Of a DNA stretch of 64,000 bases, positions 16,165 to 24,680 are shown piece by piece. This DNA comes from Streptomyces sp. NBC_01445 (lineage in GTDB: Bacteria > Actinomycetota > Actinomycetes > Streptomycetales > Streptomycetaceae). The position numbers were made by a program, and so were the translations under genes. Numbering within the stretch: position 1 is the first letter of the stretch; each line of letters begins with the position of its first letter. Location of the stretch: the NCBI RefSeq assembly GCF_035918235.1, contig NZ_CP109486.1:124001-188000 (forward strand), read 5' to 3'. The notes beneath the pieces are model-generated. The model saw only the letters and a list, made by a program, of their open reading frames with translations, was not told where the DNA came from and searched no databases.

Positions 16165-16401
16165 CCCTTCTCGGCCTCCAAGCCCTCGCCATCAACGCGA
16201 TGGTCTACAACCGCAACCGCGCGATCGAGCACCTCGAATCCGTTCCGGCCGCGTAGCGCGGCCTACTTCTGTGGCCTCGGCTGATCACCGGCGAAAGCGA
16301 TGCCACCCCATCGGACGTCGCATCCGCAATCGCCGACGCGCACCCCCGAGCCGCCAGCAGCGTCGGCACTTTCCCCGACCTCAACAACCCCCCAAGGAAA
16401 C

Positions 16402-16702
16402 ATGAACCCGAAAGTCGCAAAACCCCTGATCGACACCCATGTCATCCTCCGCGACGGCGACAAGCTGCTCTTCTCCCAACGCGGCGGCCCCTACGGCTAC
16501 GGCCGTTGGCACCTGCCGTCGGGCAAGCTCGATCAGGGGAGCCCCTGCGCTTGGGCGCCGCACGGGAGCTGCGCGAAGAGACCGGGGTCACCGTCGACCC
16601 GGACCATCTGCGCCTAGTGCACGTCGTCCACCACCACCAGGACAACACGTTCTTGGTCACTGCGGTCCTCGCGAATTGCTGGGGCCGCTGACCAACCCAT
16701 GA
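16402..16702 (+). pseudogene. Nudix hydrolase, frameshifted
   Basis: MNPKVAKPLIDTHVILRDGDK, LLFSQRGG and GRWHLPSGKLDQG start in one frame; the rest of the Nudix box, EPLRLGAARELREETGV, is in the next frame, and the C-terminal LLGPLTNP in a third. The assembled box fits GX5EX7REUXEEXGU. One base appears to be missing in the GGGG run near 16540. Not functional as read. Confidence 0.75.
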
Positions 16703-16882
16703 ACCCGTGCGCAGCAGAAGACACCGAGCACGCCACCGAGTGCAAGGCCAGTCGCGGCGGCTACTACCCGGTCAGGAGAAGCCGGTCCCGTGCGCGCCAA
16801 AGAAAAAGTAGCGGCGGTGTACAACCATCCGCCTCCTTCACAGGTCACACACATGTCGCTCACAGAAAGGGCACCCTTGCCA

Positions 16883-17479
16883 ATGAACCGCGCCGCCAAG
16901 ACCGTTGCAGCCCTGCTCCTCGCGGGCCTCCTCCCCCTCACCGCCGCATGCAACAGCGGCTCCGAGGTCACCACCACTCCGAACAAGAAGAGCGACATCA
17001 AGGCGGACGACAAGCCCGCCAAGAAGCCGGCCGAGAAGCCGGCCAAGGAAGCCGCAAAGAAGGACGCCAAGACCGGCGACACCATCACCCTCAAGGGCAT
17101 GGAAGACGGTAGTCAGCTCGACGTCACCGTCGTCAAGGTCGTCGACCCCGCCAAGAGCAGCGACGACTTCATGACCCCGGAGTCCGGTAAGCGCTGGATC
17201 GGCGTCCAGTTCAAGCTCGTCAACTCCGGCACCAAGGCGTACAACGACAGCCCCTCCAACGGGGCTCAGGTCGCCGACGCCGAGGGACAGCAGTTCCAGT
17301 CCACGTTCGGGGACATCACGGCCGGCCCGTCCATGTCGTCCAGCGTCAAGCTGACCCCTGGCGGGAAGGCACTCGGCTGGATCGTGTTCGAGGCCCCGAC
17401 TAGCTCGAAGGTGACGCAGGTGCAGTTCGCCATGGACTCCGGCTTCTCGGACCAGACCGGCCAGTGGGGCATCGGCTGA
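16883..17479 (+). CDS. DUF4352 lipoprotein
   Basis: 198 residues from ATG 16883 (an upstream in-frame ATG at 16853 would spoil the signal). Lipobox LTAAC with Cys23, an Ala/Lys/Pro-rich linker (about 40-62), then an immunoglobulin-like DUF4352 domain: GKRWIGVQFKLVNSGTKAYND, GGKALGWIVFE. The domain is found on the outer surface of Gram-positives and may bind ligands or partner proteins; role unknown. A terminator follows. Confidence 0.85.
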   Translation: MNRAAKTVAALLLAGLLPLTAACNSGSEVTTTPNKKSDIKADDKPAKKPAEKPAKEAAKKDAKTGDTITLKGMEDGSQLDVTVVKVVDPAKSSDDFMTPESGKRWIGVQFKLVNSGTKAYNDSPSNGAQVADAEGQQFQSTFGDITAGPSMSSSVKLTPGGKALGWIVFEAPTSSKVTQVQFAMDSGFSDQTGQWGIG

Positions 17480-17493
17480 ACCGCCGCTGATCC

Positions 17494-17526
17494 AGGCCCC
17501 GCTGCGCCCCCGTCGCGGCGGGGCCT
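17494..17526 (+). terminator. Terminator-like hairpin after the DUF4352 gene
   Basis: AGGCCCCGC (17494-17502) pairs perfectly with GCGGGGCCT (17518-17526). Confidence 0.65.
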
Positions 17527-17588
17527 CACTCCACGCACCCCGCGTGTTCCAGGCGCACCGACGGACGAGCGCTGACACACTGAAGTCC

Positions 17589-17623
17589 GGGCCCCGCCAC
17601 GTTCCCCCGTCATTGCGGGGCCC
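17589..17623. terminator. Second GC-rich hairpin in the same intergenic region
   Basis: GGGCCCCGC (17589-17597) and GCGGGGCCC (17615-17623), followed by TCTAT. It may back up the first terminator. Confidence 0.5.
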
Positions 17624-17711
17624 CTCTATGCCACAACCTGAACACTCCAACTTCACACGGTCCCCACATCTGCGCATCATGCCCACCACTACACCGAACC
17701 TGGGGGACACC

Positions 17712-18095
17712 ATGCGCCGCACCGCCACCGCCTTACTCGCCGCCGCCCTGCTCGCCAGCCTCACCGCTTGCGGCGCAAGCGAGGACGGGAAGGCGACCAC
17801 GACACCAAAGGCCAAGCCGACCATCAGCAAGGAAACCCGTTACCTCAAAGCGGCCCACGAGATCACCTTCAACGGGGAGCCGTCGGACGACGAGTTGACC
17901 GCGTTCCCGCCACAGTGGTGCGACGGTCTGAACACTGGACAGCTCCTCGGCGAGGGCAACTTGTACCCGATCGGCGACGACTGGGGGACGGTGAAGCAGG
18001 ACGCGTACACACTTGTGGCGACGGGGACGAAGGCGTATTGCCCTGAGAATTTTGACGCCGTGCGTGACGAGCTGAGAGATGCCGGCGCGTACTGA
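17712..18095 (+). CDS. DUF732-like secreted lipoprotein
   Basis: 127 residues. Signal peptide MRRTATALLAAALLASLTAC with lipobox Cys20, low-complexity linker, then YLKAAHEITFNGEPSDDEL, WCDGLNTGQLLGEG and VATGTKAYCPENFDAV. The two cysteines and spacing resemble the small DUF732 helical domain of actinobacterial exported proteins. Function unknown. GGGGGACACC lies before the ATG. Confidence 0.75.
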   Translation: MRRTATALLAAALLASLTACGASEDGKATTTPKAKPTISKETRYLKAAHEITFNGEPSDDELTAFPPQWCDGLNTGQLLGEGNLYPIGDDWGTVKQDAYTLVATGTKAYCPENFDAVRDELRDAGAY

Positions 18096-18111
18096 TCTCG
18101 CATCCCACCGT

Positions 18112-18139
18112 GGCCCCGCCTGGAGTTCCAGGCGGGGCC
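18112..18139. terminator. Bidirectional terminator between converging genes
   Basis: GGCCCCGCCTGG (18112-18123) and CCAGGCGGGGCC (18128-18139) form a twelve-base perfect stem with loop AGTT, followed by TTCGTT. It separates the lipoprotein gene from the converging minus-strand HTH relic. Confidence 0.8.
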
Positions 18140-18143
18140 TTCG

Positions 18144-18419
18144 TTATGCGGTGGGTTCAGCCGGTGCGCGCTCGGGCAGGCTGGCGGCTTCACACCGCGC
18201 GCAGATGAATCCGGCTGGCGGCGCGCCATGGCAGTGCTCACAGTCCGCCGGCGGCTCCAGCAGTTGCTCAGGGCTAAGTCCGAAGACCTGTGCCAGCGCC
18301 ACGAGTTCGTCAACGTCGACACGGCGCGTCCCAGCATCGATCCCGCTAAGTTCGAGGACGGGGATTGGGTGGCCTGCTCGGGCGGTCCGGTCGGCGACCT
18401 CAGACGGTTGTGTGCTGCG
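18144..18419 (-). pseudogene. XRE-type HTH protein with C-terminal zinc ribbon, 5' end broken
   Basis: The minus frame reads PSEVADRTARAGHPIPVLELSG..., VDVDELVALAQVFGLSPEQLLEPP (a Cro/C1-type HTH) then CEHCHGAPPAGFICARCE, a CxxC...CxxC zinc ribbon. A TAA (18422-18420) lies in frame immediately before RSTQPSEV and no start codon is found after it, so the N-terminus is lost. Such genes commonly accompany toxin or ATPase regulators in Streptomyces. Confidence 0.6.
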
Positions 18420-18519
18420 TTACAGCGGGGGGAGTACACGCCCGACAGGCCGAATGCGCCCACTGGTTCGTCTGGTGACCAGCACGGCTGATACGAGGAA
18501 TCTTGGTGGGGCGTTGCAG

Positions 18520-19071
18520 TTACCAGATCCCGTCGAGGATTTCATCGAGGATGGTGTTCCACTCTGATTCGTCATCTTCGAGGGGGGTGGCATCGAAGGC
18601 GGTGACGGCCTCGCGGAAGTGGTGAACGATTACTTCAGTGTTGTCTTTGTGGGCGTGAGCATCCTGGAGTTTGCGGAACTCGGTCAGGCAGTAGGCGAGT
18701 GATTCCACGTCGCGGTGCAGCGGCAGGCTGTCTTCTTCGCCCTCCGGGTAGCCGTGTACGGCACCGGAGTCCGGGTCGATGACGATGAGGGTGGTGCGCA
18801 GGTAGCCGAGGGTCTGCCAGTGTCGGCGTTCGGCCGGGCAGTCGAAGTCGTCGTCCTCAAGGTCGAAGAGGGCTCCGAGCTCGACGGGGTCGGGGTCCTC
18901 GAGTCCGATGTCGGCTCGTGTCTTGAACAGGCGCATGTTGGGGATGCCGACAGCGCTGAGGAAGGCTGCTGTGGCGGGTTCCAACGGCGTGCCTGTGTGT
19001 TGAGGGAAGTACACGATGTTGTCCAGGCCGTGAGCGCGCACGAGCTGGTCGGCGGTCAGAGTGCTCTTCAA
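18520..19071 (-). CDS. SUKH-4 family immunity protein
   Basis: 183 residues. LRTTLIVIDPDSGAVHGY and the acidic C-terminus fit SUKH-4: early PATAAFLSAVGIP, then FDLEDDDFD, YLRTTLIVIDPDSG and LPLHRDVESLAYCLTEF. SUKH proteins neutralise nuclease and deaminase toxins. It lies 11 bases behind the deaminase toxin on the same strand, so it is very probably that toxin's immunity protein. Confidence 0.9.
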   Translation of the reverse strand: MKSTLTADQLVRAHGLDNIVYFPQHTGTPLEPATAAFLSAVGIPNMRLFKTRADIGLEDPDPVELGALFDLEDDDFDCPAERRHWQTLGYLRTTLIVIDPDSGAVHGYPEGEEDSLPLHRDVESLAYCLTEFRKLQDAHAHKDNTEVIVHHFREAVTAFDATPLEDDESEWNTILDEILDGIW

Positions 19072-19082
19072 GGGATCACGCC

Positions 19083-20618
19083 TCAGTTCTTCCCGTGCGC
19101 CTTCTTGAGCCGGTCCATGTAGGCCGCGTGCTCTTTGTTCTGGGTGGACTTGTCACTCTGATCGTAGTCGGCGGCATGGGTGACGGTCAGGTCGGGGTTG
19201 GCCGGCTTGAAGTAGTAGTCAAGCCATTTGTTGCATCTTGGATTCTTCTGACATGGTTCTCTTTCTGTGAAAACCTCTTGCAGGCCTGACTGTGCTCCGT
19301 TGTGCAGTAGGGGGTGGCCGATGTTGCGTTCGGAGTGGAACCGGTCGTCGCTGTAGCCGACGAGGATGGATTCCTGGTTGCTTTTCGGGTCGATGTAGCG
19401 GCCGGCGGCGTAGTTCCCGGCCCCGTAGTCGTCGCGGGCCTTGCGTGCCAGCTGGGTGGCCTGGCCGAGGTCGTTGGTGAACGGGTCGACCTTTTTGGAA
19501 GTGACGACGCCGGTGTGCCCTTTGCCGGTGCGCCACTTGCGGAGATCCTTGTCGGTCTGGGGGCGCCAGACCGTCCCGTCCGGCTCGATAATGCTGGTCA
19601 GGTTCCTGCGGTCTGTCGCTGTCAGGCCGTCCGAATCGATCTGCCCGTTGGGTAGTAGCCGGTCCACGGAGCCGTCCGAGTTGAGGATGTAGGTCCGGAC
19701 GTCCTTGCAGCCGTCGAGGTCGCGTTTGGTCTTCTCGTCGCTCTTCTTGTGTTCCTTCTTGGAGTCGTCGATCTTGCCGCCGTGCTTCTCCAGGACGTGG
19801 ACGGTTTCGTCGGTCTTCTTCTCGACGGCGTCCTCGGCCTTGTCCATGACGGTGGACAGTTTGTGGAAGCGGCTGTCCTTCTTGACGGAACTGCGGCGCT
19901 TGGCACCGCCGGTCTTGTGCGCGTTCTTCTTCTTATCGAAGTTGCGCTTGGTCTCGTCGTAGCCGCCCGAGGCCTTCTCGAACTCATCGAACTCGATGGC
20001 CAGGTCCTGGGCCATGTCGGCGCTACCGGTGGCGTAGCGGGAGAGGTCGTTGTCGTCGTGGGCGTCGAGCTGGTCGGTGAACAGGTCCTCGATCTTGCCG
20101 AGGATCTTTGCCTCGATCTTGTCAGTGACGACCGAGGTGATCTCGCCGATGGCGTAGTCGATGGCTTCGTGCAGGGCGAAGCGGCAGGCGGCGATGGCTG
20201 CTGCGCTGAGCAGGCCGCTGAGGCCGACGGTGAAGAACATGCCGATGACGCCTGCGGTGGCGGCCGCGGCGGCGGTGCTCAGCTCGGCGATGCAGGCGAT
20301 CTTGCAACCTTCGATGAAGCCGGCGCAGTCGTCGAGGGCATCTGCCAGATCGTCGAGGGCTTTAATGAAGGTGGTCAGGTCTTTGGTGGTGAGTTTGCCC
20401 CAGCGCCGGTCGAGCGCATCGACGGTCTTGCCCTTACTGCGGCCGGCGACGATATGAGAGCAGGCCTTGTTGCCCTCGGTGATGACGTCGCGGATGCCCT
20501 CGGCCAGGTGGCGGTAGTCCTTGGCGCTGCCGCGGACCTCGTCCTCGTCTATGTTGGGCCACTTGACGCCGACGAGGTCGAGCACCTCGACGAGCTCGTC
20601 GGGCAGCTTCTTTCCCAC
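19083..20618 (-). CDS. Polymorphic toxin with C-terminal nucleic-acid/nucleotide deaminase domain
   Basis: 511 residues from GTG 20618 (GGGGGAAGGAC upstream). Residues 1-105 form a helical ESX/WXG-like delivery domain; 112-147 is a hydrophobic Ala/Gly-rich segment; 200-300 is Lys-rich coiled coil; 400-470 is the deaminase, with HSE at 428-430 and EPCQKNPRC at 454-462 supplying the zinc ligands and catalytic Glu. The TERxPC strand resembles the XOO_2897/YwqJ groups. Probably exported by a type VII-like route and aimed at competitors; target (DNA, RNA or nucleotide) unknown. The adjacent SUKH-4 gene is its likely antidote. Confidence 0.85.
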   Translation of the reverse strand: MGKKLPDELVEVLDLVGVKWPNIDEDEVRGSAKDYRHLAEGIRDVITEGNKACSHIVAGRSKGKTVDALDRRWGKLTTKDLTTFIKALDDLADALDDCAGFIEGCKIACIAELSTAAAAATAGVIGMFFTVGLSGLLSAAAIAACRFALHEAIDYAIGEITSVVTDKIEAKILGKIEDLFTDQLDAHDDNDLSRYATGSADMAQDLAIEFDEFEKASGGYDETKRNFDKKKNAHKTGGAKRRSSVKKDSRFHKLSTVMDKAEDAVEKKTDETVHVLEKHGGKIDDSKKEHKKSDEKTKRDLDGCKDVRTYILNSDGSVDRLLPNGQIDSDGLTATDRRNLTSIIEPDGTVWRPQTDKDLRKWRTGKGHTGVVTSKKVDPFTNDLGQATQLARKARDDYGAGNYAAGRYIDPKSNQESILVGYSDDRFHSERNIGHPLLHNGAQSGLQEVFTEREPCQKNPRCNKWLDYYFKPANPDLTVTHAADYDQSDKSTQNKEHAAYMDRLKKAHGKN

Positions 20619-20714
20619 ACATTGTCCTTCCCCCGTAAAGCTTCAACCTCCCTACCCTTTACGGTAAGTAAAAGATCGTCAACCGTGGACCGTTCTGTTT
20701 GAGCCCCGGTGGGT
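20619..20714 (-). promoter_or_regulatory. AT-rich promoter zone of the toxin gene
   Basis: About 95 bases, notably poorer in GC than the flanks (around 20640-20700: TTTACGG, GTAAAAGATCG, TTCTGTTTGAG). It gives the toxin/immunity pair its own promoter, separate from the ATPase gene upstream. Confidence 0.45.
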
Positions 20715-22388
20715 TCAGCAGGGGCGCAGGCAGCCGACCATCTCATCGGTTCCAACAATCAGGCTGCCGACGGCGGTTAGGGCGAGGGCATGCACCGCCG
20801 AGCCCAGGCGCAGGGGGCGCACTGTGCCGGAGCTGAGCGAGTGGTGCTCGACCAGGCCGTCCGTCCAGGCGATGGCGAGCGTGGGCTCGCCTTCAACCTG
20901 TGCGGCGGCCAGGGCAGAGACCGCAACCTCCCGTGTGGCAACCGGTGTTGACAGTGGATCATGACCGGGCGACCAGACGCGGACGTGGCCGTCGGCCCCG
21001 CCGCTGTACACCAGGGGCAGGGGATCCGTGTCGTCCGACGATTTGACGTCCATGACTGCCAGGGCTGTGACGGGCGTCGGGTGAAGGGTTGCCACTTGCG
21101 GCCGGGCTGACGGCTGGTCCAGTAGATGGGCGTGCACACAGCCGGCTCGGTCCGCGGTAGCCAGCAGGGTGCCGGATGCGGCGAGGACCTGGCCTGGCTG
21201 GCGTGCCAGGTGGGCGCGGACAGTGTCGAGGAGTTGTTCCGTGGGGCTGGTTCCGTCGTCCAGGAGGGCCTGGATGCCGGTCGGTTTGGGCGCCGCGGGG
21301 CTGTGCTGGGTGTCCAGGTGGCCCTGACTGTTCAGGGTGAGGGCCATCCCGCCGGGCAGCACGGCCAGGGTGCGGGTCGCGGGGAAGGGTCTTGGCAGGC
21401 GGCCTTGAGGGGCTGCGTCGGCCGCGCTTACGGCACGCACAATCCCTCGGTGGTCGGCCATCAAGACGGTGCCGTCGAGCGCGTCGCGTCCGGTCGCCAG
21501 CGCGCGGACGGGGCCGGGCCAGGGCGGTCTGACGTCGCCGCTGGCCCGGCTCCAGACGAGACGCCAGGGGGCGTCTTCGGCGAGCTCTGCCAGATGGTCC
21601 GCCAGGCGTGGGTCGGCGTTGTCGCCGAGGGCGGTCTGGAGGATGAGGGCGCGGGTTGCGGGGTGTGGTTCGTTGGTGAGCGACTGGCCCGCGCGCAGCC
21701 AGGCAGTGCGCAGCCCTGCGTGGTCTGTGGGGCTGGTCTCGTACCGGGTGGTCACCGTCATTGGGTCGGCGCCAACGACTTGAGCCGGGTCGTCCAGATC
21801 GATGGCAAAGTCCGGCGTCTGCGGGTGCTGGGCGGGGACGGCAGGATTGGCTGCTTGCCAGGCAGCGAGGCGGGCGGCGTCAGTCCACTGGTCGTGGTCG
21901 AGGTCCATGACGGCCGGTGCGCGTGTGCTGAGCCGTGCGGCCGGTGGGCTGTCGTGGGTCACTTCGACCAGGAGTCGGACGTGCTGCAGGTTGGCCAGGG
22001 CCAGGGCCAGTTCGCTCAAGGACTCTGGGTCTGCCGAGTGGTCCAGGTCGGGCAGCACGATCGTGGTCGGCCGCTGGTCGGCTGCCAGTGCGGCTATCAG
22101 CTCGCCGGGAGTGCGGGCGGCGGCGCCGAGCTGATGGGCCAGGTCCCAGACCGCGCCGTGCAGGCCGATGCCGTGCAGGGGGGCCACGGCGTGCACACGG
22201 CGCTCGGTAGATGTGCCAGGCCGTGAGCCGTGCGCGACCAGCCAGGCCAGCAGTTCCGATTTGCCGCAGCCTGCACTGCCAGTTACCAGGCACATGCGAG
22301 GTGCGTCCGAGTCTGTCAGCCAGGCCAGCAGGGCGGCCGCGGCCGGCTCCCGTCCGGCTGCCGGCCGCCGCCAGCTCTGGATGCTCAC
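20715..22388 (-). CDS. STAND-like P-loop ATPase with a WD40-type propeller tail
   Basis: 557 residues from GTG 22388, which overlaps the stop of the SUKH-deaminase gene (GTGA). Walker A GSAGCGKS at 37-44, Walker B-like VLPDLD at 111-116, an Ala/Leu-rich helical middle, then repeated beta-propeller-type strands with YSGGADGHVRVWSPG near 463-477. STAND proteins use the propeller to sense a trigger and the NTPase to assemble. Coupling to a deaminase suggests sensor/ATPase plus effector, as in other STAND-based bacterial immunity. Specific role is inference. Confidence 0.8.
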   Translation of the reverse strand: MSIQSWRRPAAGREPAAAALLAWLTDSDAPRMCLVTGSAGCGKSELLAWLVAHGSRPGTSTERRVHAVAPLHGIGLHGAVWDLAHQLGAAARTPGELIAALAADQRPTTIVLPDLDHSADPESLSELALALANLQHVRLLVEVTHDSPPAARLSTRAPAVMDLDHDQWTDAARLAAWQAANPAVPAQHPQTPDFAIDLDDPAQVVGADPMTVTTRYETSPTDHAGLRTAWLRAGQSLTNEPHPATRALILQTALGDNADPRLADHLAELAEDAPWRLVWSRASGDVRPPWPGPVRALATGRDALDGTVLMADHRGIVRAVSAADAAPQGRLPRPFPATRTLAVLPGGMALTLNSQGHLDTQHSPAAPKPTGIQALLDDGTSPTEQLLDTVRAHLARQPGQVLAASGTLLATADRAGCVHAHLLDQPSARPQVATLHPTPVTALAVMDVKSSDDTDPLPLVYSGGADGHVRVWSPGHDPLSTPVATREVAVSALAAAQVEGEPTLAIAWTDGLVEHHSLSSGTVRPLRLGSAVHALALTAVGSLIVGTDEMVGCLRPC

Positions 22389-23263
22389 CGCCGGGCCTGC
22401 TGCGCCGCGTAGGTGATCAGTTCCTTGAGGCCTTCCTCGCGGGACGCCGCTTCCGGCCCGTAGTCGAAGCTGTGGGTGAACTCGGCGTGAGGGAAGGTGC
22501 GTTGCAGCCAGACGGCGCAGTAGTGGCCCGGCATCATGCACGGCTGCAGTTCGCAGTAGACGCGGCGGACCTGTTCCGGCGCAATGCCCTGTTCCTCGAG
22601 CCGGCTCCAGAGAAGTTCCTCGGGGTGGGCGCGCCCCGGTCCGGTGGCGTCGGTGACGATCTGCTTGCTGCCTGCGTCGTCGAGGTACTCGAATGCGGAG
22701 GAGAACGGGAAGTTCAGGGTGTGACGGACGTCGTCCAGGACACGCGGCCACCAGCGTTCGCGCGCGTCGAACGCCGCCTCGTCGATCAGGCGCAGTTCAG
22801 CGTTGAGTTCGCGGAACGCGGCCGCGGCCACCGAGAGGTCCCTCGATGCGGCGATCACGGGCAGTCGGCGGTCCAGGCAGGCGAGTTGGGCGGTGAACGC
22901 GGCCAGGCTCGAGGAGACCAGCATGTCGTCCTCCCCCACCGCGTCCAGGAACACGGCCTGCACGGTGCCGTCGGGACGCACACACAGGTGCGCCAGGCGG
23001 TCGGTGCCGATGCGCAGCCAGTCGGTCATGTCGGCAGGCGGCGGCTCAAGGTCATGGTGACCTGCGAACACGCCGAGCGTGAGGGCGTCCGAAGGGCTCG
23101 CCGCGGTGAAGTAGGGGGCCACGATGAGCGGCACTCCCACGCTCTCCAGCTGCCGGCGGGCTCCGTCGGGCAGACGTACCCTGTAGGCGCCAGGAACAGG
23201 AATCCGGCGCATCCCGTCGGGGCCGAAATGGTCAAGCGACGAGTCCTGCACGGGCCCGGACAT
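22385..23263 (-). CDS. SUKH-4 domain fused to a deaminase domain
   Basis: 292 residues. Residues about 15-150 match SUKH-4 (WLRIGTDRLAHLCVRPDGTV at 82-101, LVSSSLAAFTAQL). Residues about 180-292 are a deaminase-superfamily domain: HPE at 213-215 and ELQPCMMPGHYC at 238-249, then FTHSFDYG. Here the SUKH module carries a catalytic domain rather than only an antidote. It is first in a translationally coupled pair with the STAND-like ATPase. ATG 23263, AGGAGAG upstream. Target unknown; a DNA/RNA or nucleotide deaminase effector is the main possibility. Confidence 0.85.
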   Translation of the reverse strand: MSGPVQDSSLDHFGPDGMRRIPVPGAYRVRLPDGARRQLESVGVPLIVAPYFTAASPSDALTLGVFAGHHDLEPPPADMTDWLRIGTDRLAHLCVRPDGTVQAVFLDAVGEDDMLVSSSLAAFTAQLACLDRRLPVIAASRDLSVAAAAFRELNAELRLIDEAAFDARERWWPRVLDDVRHTLNFPFSSAFEYLDDAGSKQIVTDATGPGRAHPEELLWSRLEEQGIAPEQVRRVYCELQPCMMPGHYCAVWLQRTFPHAEFTHSFDYGPEAASREEGLKELITYAAQQARR

Positions 23264-23375
23264 GAAGACTGCCTCTCTCCTGGCGACGACATCAACGACG
23301 CATCAAACGGCGCTGCAGCCATCGGGCGACTGCAGCCGGTGTAGGGAATCCCGACCTGGGCCCCATTGGCCCTTG

Positions 23376-23867
23376 TTACCGCTGTGCGCGCACTTCCTTC
23401 CAGCGCGCAGCGAGGTCCTCGGTCACGGTGTAGAAGAACTCGGACTTGAACCCGTCGCTCTGGCCCGGACCTTCCTCCCAGGACATGGGCCAGTTACGCC
23501 GCCGGTAGTGCTTGTGCACCACGCGGGTGAACGCGGCCAGCGAGCCACGCAACTGATTCCGCTCGACCCCGAGCCTATCGACCAGAAACGTGTAGCCCAC
23601 CTTGCTCCCCGGCTGCTCAGCCAGAACGTCCAGCAGACCGATCACGGTCTGCACCGAGGCCAGTTGACTCGCGGCCAGGTCCCCCAGGTCCTCGACGCCC
23701 CACTCCCGGTACGGCCAGCCGCCATCCCCGTCCGCCCCAGACACCTCCGAAGGCGCCGCAGGCGAAGGGACCGTCGCCCCGGACAGGCTCGCCAGGAACG
23801 CGTACACCTGCGTGACGTACTCCCGCGGAACCGGCACCGAAACAAACTGCTGATCAAACTCTGCCAT
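23376..23867 (-). CDS. Winged-helix-like hypothetical protein (DUF6416-type)
   Basis: 163 residues from ATG 23867 with GGAGAGGGGTGGGAG upstream. Pattern: VPVPREYVTQVYAFLASL, a variable Pro/Gly linker, ASVQTVIGLLDVLAEQPG, VGYTFLVDRLGVERNQLRGSLAAFTRVVHKHY and FFYTVTEDLAARW. The central part has the helix spacing of a winged helix. Streptomyces relatives are annotated DUF6416. It lies upstream of the SUKH-deaminase operon with its own inverted-repeat operator, so it may regulate itself and the neighbours. Confidence 0.7.
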   Translation of the reverse strand: MAEFDQQFVSVPVPREYVTQVYAFLASLSGATVPSPAAPSEVSGADGDGGWPYREWGVEDLGDLAASQLASVQTVIGLLDVLAEQPGSKVGYTFLVDRLGVERNQLRGSLAAFTRVVHKHYRRRNWPMSWEEGPGQSDGFKSEFFYTVTEDLAARWKEVRAQR

Positions 23868-23941
23868 GACTCCCACCCCTCTCCCCAGAAGCCGCGTACA
23901 CGCGGCGGCACCAAGAAGACTGACAGAGACGCAACTCTCTT

Positions 23942-23973
23942 GTCTACCCAGACAGAAGAGTCTACGGGTAGAC
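23942..23973. promoter_or_regulatory. Inverted repeat upstream of the winged-helix gene
   Basis: GTCTACCC (23942-23949) and GGGTAGAC (23966-23973), perfect, 16-base spacer, inside an AT-richer patch that also holds AGACAGAAGAGTCT. Probable operator/promoter. Confidence 0.55.
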
Positions 23974-24115
23974 CGTCTAGCAGGTGAGGACGTATGCCGC
24001 CGCGGCATCACACCGCCTGCATGCGCAGCAACACCCTTCATCAGCCTGCAATGCATAGGCCGCGCCAGGCATCGGGCGGCAGCCGCTCGCCGTCAACCAT
24101 GCGAATCGGCGCCAC

Positions 24116-24619
24116 TCACTGGCGCAACACCGGTTCCAAGCGCAATTGGGTGTCCTCTCGGTCGAATACATGAAGCGTGTCTTTAAGCAGTTGACGCCAG
24201 CCGCCGGTCAGCTCATGGAGACGCACCAGGCGGTCCTCCGTGTGGAACATGTTGACCCACTGAGCCCAGCCGCGCAGGCTGCGGGGGTCGCGGCGGCGCA
24301 GCACACTGGAAGCGGCCGAGGTGGGTTCGACTCCCGTCAGCAGGGTGCGTCACAGGGCCAGCTGGGTGGTGCCGGTGACGAGGACGACCGCGCGGGTGCC
24401 ACCCGGGGGGGCGGGCAGCAAAGTTTCGGCCAGGTCGACGGCCTCCCGGCAGGTCTCAGGCCGCACCGGGTCCCGGTAGTTGACGAAGTCACTGATTACG
24501 ACACGTTGTTCGCCAGGGCGTCCACCGGTGAGCACCTGCGTACCGCCAGGTCGAAGTGGCACCGACACGAGAGCATCTGCCCCCTTCCTCCAACTCCTGT
24601 CGGTGTGCAGGGTGTTCAC
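24116..24619 (-). pseudogene. C-terminal part of a STAND-like ATPase, nonsense-mutated
   Basis: One frame reads EQRVVISDFVNYRDP, AVVLVTGTTQLAL, TGA at 24352-24350, then on in the same frame RDPRSLRGWAQWVNMFHTEDRLV and LHELTGGWRQLLKD. The LxxxTGGWxxLL helix pair is typical of the winged-helix/HETHS part of NTPase regulators. The TGA stands where Trp would fit (LALWRTLL). The N-terminal P-loop part is missing. Confidence 0.65.
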
Positions 24620-24680
24620 CGTGACATCAGCCTGTCAGCATCTCTTTGTCCGGGTTCTGGCTCCTTGATGGAGGTGCTGC

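Noticed and set aside
19749..20702. Plus-strand 317-codon frame opposite the toxin gene
   Set aside because: Val/Gly/Asp-rich antisense shadow; the minus frame has deaminase motifs.
24321..24345. GGTTCGACTCCCGTC, which looks like a tRNA T-arm
   Set aside because: No acceptor, D or anticodon stems fit upstream, and the minus strand here codes continuously for the ATPase relic.
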